From Myxococcales bacterium (GTDB lineage: Bacteria; Myxococcota; Bradymonadia; UBA7976; UBA1532), in assembly GCA_020430675.1 (NCBI GenBank), contig JAGQJJ010000121.1, forward strand, positions 1 through 8,626: a DNA stretch of 8,626 nt, written 5' to 3'. This document shows positions 5,949-8,626 of this stretch, piece by piece (the stretch's first letter is position 1; every line of letters starts with the position of its first letter). The notes below the pieces were generated by a model, which saw only the letters and a list, made by a program, of their open reading frames with translations, made no database searches and was not told the DNA's origin. A program made the position numbers and the translations under genes.

Positions 5949-7399
5949 GCGCCGCGATTGCCGGGCTCTGGGCGCTGCTGCTCGCCGCGCCGCCCCCTGC
6001 CGGCCCGCTGGCGGTGTTCTGGAGCGGCGGCCGCACCTACCTCGTCGACGCCGACGCCGGCGCGCTGCGCTTTGCGCCCGGCTGGTACGCCAGCGATGGC
6101 CAGCGTGTGCACCAGTACCGCATGCAGGTCGAAGCGCGCAGGACGCCGGGCGCCGACGGCAAGACCAGCCGCTGGACGACATGGCAGCGCCATACCCTGG
6201 GCGAGCGGAGCTGGCGCGCGCTGACCGCACCGCCCGAGTCCGGCGAAGGCTTCCAGGACGAACGCGCGGTCGTGCAGTTCCGCGGCGAGGCGGTGGTGCT
6301 CGCCCGCTATCGCCGCCACGGCACCGACGCCCAGATCGAAGCGAGCACGCTGGCCCTGCCCGACGGCACGCCGATCGAGGCACCTGCCGGCGCCACCGAA
6401 GCCGTGCGCTGGCTCGCCGGCCGCCTGCCCAGCGCCGTCGACGACTGCCTGACCCGCCCCGCTGGCCTGCTGGCGCTCGATCTGCCCGGCGGTCGCCGCG
6501 CTGACTGGCTCGCGCTGACCGATGCCCGTGCGCAATGCGCCGGCCGGGCCGTAGCCCTGCGGCTCGGCCCCGCGTCATCGGTCGTCGCTCTGCCCGGCGG
6601 CGAGTGGCGCGACGACACCTGGCACCTGGCCGGCGGCGGCCATCTGCGCGACGTGGTCGACCTGCGCCCCGGGCCCAATGGCGTCTACGCCCTGCTGTTG
6701 CGCGGCGCGGCGCTGTCCGATCCGGGGCCGCGCGTGCTCGACTTCAGCGCGCTCGACGACCCGTGCGCCGACCGCGAAGTGCAGCTCTGGCGCGCCGGTC
6801 AGCCTCTCGCGCCCAAGTCGTTGGGCCATGTCGCCCGCCTCGACGGCGCGCGCTGGCTCGCCGCTGACGACCCGTTGCGCGCCGCGATGGCCACGCGCTT
6901 CTTGCCCGTTGACGCGCCGTGCTTCGCGCCGCTCTCGCTCGCAGGCGAACCCGCGCTTGATGGCCACGCCTGCCGCGTCGAAGAGGACGGCCGCGCCTGG
7001 GCCGGGCTCGACGACCTCGCCGCCGGCGCCGCCGGCCGACTCGAAGGCGCCACGCTGCGCATCGAGATCCGGGTGCACGACCCCGAGCGCGCACCCGGCG
7101 ACGGCGTGCAGTTCTTCGCCGGCAGCGGCCGGCGTCCGCGCAGCTTCCGCGTCGACGCCGACGGCCTGCACCTCAGCCGCCGCGCCCGCGGCGTGAGCGC
7201 TCGTTTTCAGCCCGAGCGCGACGGCTACGCGGTCGCGGCCCCGATCGACCGCGGCTGGCTCGGCAACCCGCCCTCGCTCAGCCTGCGCGTCGACGACCAG
7301 GACCGTAACGCCGGTCAGGTGCACCTGTGGGTCGCCGGCTCAGCGATCGACGCCCGCAACCCCCGCGCGACCCCGCTGCCGATCGGGGGCCGGCCATGA
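5945..7399 (+). CDS. Unrecognised secreted protein with CBM9/DOMON-like C-terminus, 484 aa
   Basis: I do not recognise the full-length family. The start overlaps the upstream stop by ATGA. The first about 22 residues (MSAAIAGLWALLLAAPPPAG) look like a signal peptide, so the protein is probably exported. The middle (about 25-365) alternates short beta-strand-like stretches with Gly/Asp/Pro turns and contains no obvious catalytic signature. Five Cys (168, 198, 274, 326, 343) may form disulfides. Residues about 366-468 read like a family-9 carbohydrate-binding or DOMON-type beta-sandwich: LRIEIRVHDPERAPGDGVQF (371-390), then an R-x-F-R-V strand, then LSLRVDDQD (445-453) and a closing strand. This fold commonly binds sugars or haem at the cell surface. 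Being between the Nudix-MBL gene and a secreted SGNH gene, with overlaps at both ends, it is probably co-translated and may help position the glycan substrate. That role is inference. Confidence 0.75.
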   Translation: MSAAIAGLWALLLAAPPPAGPLAVFWSGGRTYLVDADAGALRFAPGWYASDGQRVHQYRMQVEARRTPGADGKTSRWTTWQRHTLGERSWRALTAPPESGEGFQDERAVVQFRGEAVVLARYRRHGTDAQIEASTLALPDGTPIEAPAGATEAVRWLAGRLPSAVDDCLTRPAGLLALDLPGGRRADWLALTDARAQCAGRAVALRLGPASSVVALPGGEWRDDTWHLAGGGHLRDVVDLRPGPNGVYALLLRGAALSDPGPRVLDFSALDDPCADREVQLWRAGQPLAPKSLGHVARLDGARWLAADDPLRAAMATRFLPVDAPCFAPLSLAGEPALDGHACRVEEDGRAWAGLDDLAAGAAGRLEGATLRIEIRVHDPERAPGDGVQFFAGSGRRPRSFRVDADGLHLSRRARGVSARFQPERDGYAVAAPIDRGWLGNPPSLSLRVDDQDRNAGQVHLWVAGSAIDARNPRATPLPIGGRP

Positions 7400-8559
7400 T
7401 CACCGCGCTGATCGCCGTGCTCTTGCAGTCGATGCTGGTCGAGCCGGTGCCCATCGAGAGCCCCGATCGCCTCGCGCACACCTTCGCCGCCCTGCAACGC
7501 CGCGAAGCCCGCCCGCCGTCCGGCCGCGTGCGCATCACCCACCTCGGCGACTCGCATATCGCCGCCGACCTGTGGACGGGCCCGCTGCGCAGCGCCCTGC
7601 AGGCCCGCTTCGGCGACGGCGGACGCGGCTTCGTGCTCGCCGGCCGGCCCTGGACGAGCTACTGGCAGGAGCATGCCCTGCCCGGCATCGATGGTCCCTG
7701 GCGCGTCGACGGCCTGCGCGGCGGCCTTGACGACGGCTGGTTTGGCCCCGGCACCTGCTCGGTCGCCGCCGATGACCCCGACGCCGAGGTCTCGCTCTCG
7801 GTCTCGCCCAAGAGCGACGCCGGCCGCGGCGCCACGAGCGTCGACGTGCACGTCCTGCGTCAACCCGGCGGCGGCTGCTTCGAGGTGCGCGTCGACGGCC
7901 AGCCGGTGCGCCGGTTCTCCACCCGCGGCCCCTGGGTTGAACCCACCTTCGTGCGCGTGCCGTTGCCCACCGGCACCGCCAAGGTCACCGTGCACCCGGT
8001 CGCCGGCGGCGAGACGCGCCTGCTCGGCCTGTCGCTCGAAGCCGAGCAGGGCCTGCTCTACGACGCGCTGGGCATCAACGGCGCCAAGGCCAACCGCCTG
8101 CTGCGCCTCGACCCCACCGGCCTGCGCGACGGCCTGCGCCGCCTCGACCCCACGCTGCTCATCATCAGCTACGGCACCAACGAGCTGTTCGACGACGACC
8201 TCGAACCGAGCACCTACGCCGACCGACTCGAAGCCGTGCTCACCGCCCTGCGCGCCGCCGCGCCCGACGCCGACTGCCTGCTCACCGGCCCGCCCGACGC
8301 GCTCATCAAACGCCGCCACCCGCCGCCGCTGATCGAGGCGGTCTACGGCATCCAACGCGCGCTTGCCGAAGCCCACGGTTGCGCCTTCTGGGACGCCCGC
8401 AGCGCCATGGGCGGCCCCGGCAGCATCCGCGCATGGCGCCGCGCCGGCCTCGCCCAACGCGACTTCGTGCACTTCACCCGCGACGGCTACCGCCAGCTCG
8501 CCGAAGCCTTCCTCAGCGCCCTGCTCGGCGCCTACGACGCCTGGATCACGCCGCGCTGA
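7396..8559 (+). CDS. Secreted SGNH/GDSL hydrolase or acyltransferase, 387 aa (paralogue of 2896-4521)
   Basis: The start is the ATG of an ATGA overlap with the preceding stop. An in-frame upstream extension exists but is Arg-rich and lies within the preceding gene. The N-terminus (MITALIAVLLQSMLVEPV) is hydrophobic and short, probably a signal peptide or anchor. SGNH blocks are complete: L-G51-D52-S53-H54, YDALGING (222-229), SYGTNE (258-263, N262) and D356-F-V-H359. As in the first SGNH gene, about 200 residues, probably including a beta-rich accessory domain, separate GDS and GTNE. Shared words with that paralogue include RGFVLAGRP/HGFVLAGRP, QPGGG, and FW..(W/R)(A/S)AMGG before the Asp/His block. 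The GDSH...GTNE...VHFT signature is typical of SGNH proteins that accompany MBOAT genes. It lacks the long acidic linker of the other copy. It may be a periplasmic acetyltransferase or a deacetylase; sequence alone does not decide. Confidence 0.86.
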   Translation: MITALIAVLLQSMLVEPVPIESPDRLAHTFAALQRREARPPSGRVRITHLGDSHIAADLWTGPLRSALQARFGDGGRGFVLAGRPWTSYWQEHALPGIDGPWRVDGLRGGLDDGWFGPGTCSVAADDPDAEVSLSVSPKSDAGRGATSVDVHVLRQPGGGCFEVRVDGQPVRRFSTRGPWVEPTFVRVPLPTGTAKVTVHPVAGGETRLLGLSLEAEQGLLYDALGINGAKANRLLRLDPTGLRDGLRRLDPTLLIISYGTNELFDDDLEPSTYADRLEAVLTALRAAAPDADCLLTGPPDALIKRRHPPPLIEAVYGIQRALAEAHGCAFWDARSAMGGPGSIRAWRRAGLAQRDFVHFTRDGYRQLAEAFLSALLGAYDAWITPR

Positions 8560-8568
8560 GTTGCTTTG

Positions 8569-8588
8569 ACGTACGGAATTACGTACGT
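8569..8588. repeat. Paired ACGTACG motifs before the next gene, candidate operator
   Basis: ACGTACG occurs at 8569-8575 and again at 8581-8587, one of them within the 8-bp palindrome ACGTACGT (8581-8588). Because the core is self-complementary, the pair is both a direct and an inverted repeat, about one helical turn apart (12 bp), a layout that suits a dimeric regulator. A TTGACG (8566-8571) overlapping the left copy could be a -35 element, but no good -10 follows. It lies about 20-40 bp upstream of the next start codon. Confidence 0.3.
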
Positions 8589-8608
8589 TTGCGCCCAGGA
8601 GGTGCCTG

Positions 8609-8626
8609 ATGACGGTCCTGACCGCC
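8609..8626 (+). CDS. Start of a further gene, truncated by window edge
   Basis: An ATG at 8609 begins an open frame of six codons (MTVLTA) to the window end. It is preceded by AGGAGGTG (8597-8604), a near-perfect Shine-Dalgarno ending six bases (AGGAGG core) before the ATG. This is the strongest ribosome binding site on the plus strand in this window. The 49-bp gap after the second SGNH gene, compared with the 4-nt overlaps before it, suggests a new translational unit and perhaps its own promoter. Nothing can be said about the product. Confidence 0.6.

Noticed and set aside
7315..8472. 385-codon minus-strand open frame opposite the second SGNH gene
   Set aside because: The product is Ala/Gly/Val-rich low complexity. 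The opposite strand has complete SGNH blocks.
1..8626. CRISPR arrays, insertion sequences, tRNA or rRNA genes
   Set aside because: By eye I found no regularly spaced repeats, transposase motifs, terminal inverted repeats or tRNA-like cloverleaf stretches. Coding density leaves little room for them.

Overview
The window is very GC-rich, with GC-ending codons throughout and short intergenic gaps. Its gene content fits an environmental Gram-negative bacterium of the deltaproteobacterial or Myxococcota/Bradymonadota type: secreted DUF2914 protein, MBOAT/SGNH acylation genes and a sigma-54-like promoter. That placement is inferred from composition and gene families only; no rRNA or marker gene is present.

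Left part (1-1430), minus strand. The window opens with the N-terminus of a membrane protein that runs off the left edge. A 249-bp gap follows, holding a good candidate intrinsic terminator. Then come two small secreted proteins, both with clear signal peptides and Shine-Dalgarno sequences: a 157-residue DUF2914-type protein and an 84-residue protein of unknown function. A close match to a sigma-54 promoter lies just upstream of the DUF2914 gene, with an 8-bp inverted repeat about 80 bp further upstream. A 164-bp divergent intergenic region then separates the minus-strand genes from the plus-strand operon. It carries an AT-rich palindrome and a possible hairpin over the ribosome binding site of the small secreted gene.

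Main part (1431-8559), plus strand. Five genes form one tightly packed transcription unit: an MBOAT membrane O-acyltransferase (GTG start), a membrane-anchored SGNH/GDSL protein, a Nudix + metallo-beta-lactamase fusion, an unrecognised secreted protein with a carbohydrate-binding-like C-terminus, and a second, secreted SGNH/GDSL protein paralogous to the first. The last three junctions are all 4-nt ATGA overlaps. MBOAT plus SGNH is the established layout for moving acetyl groups across the membrane onto extracytoplasmic polysaccharide (AlgI/AlgJ/AlgX, PatA/PatB, WssH/WssI). The likeliest role is therefore O-acylation, and possibly de-acylation, of a surface glycan, with two non-identical SGNH partners. 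Why a cytoplasmic Nudix-MBL protein sits in the middle is unclear. Control of CoA or acyl-CoA is one guess.

Right edge (8560-8626). A 49-bp gap with a repeated ACGTACG motif leads to a strong Shine-Dalgarno and the first six codons of another plus-strand gene.
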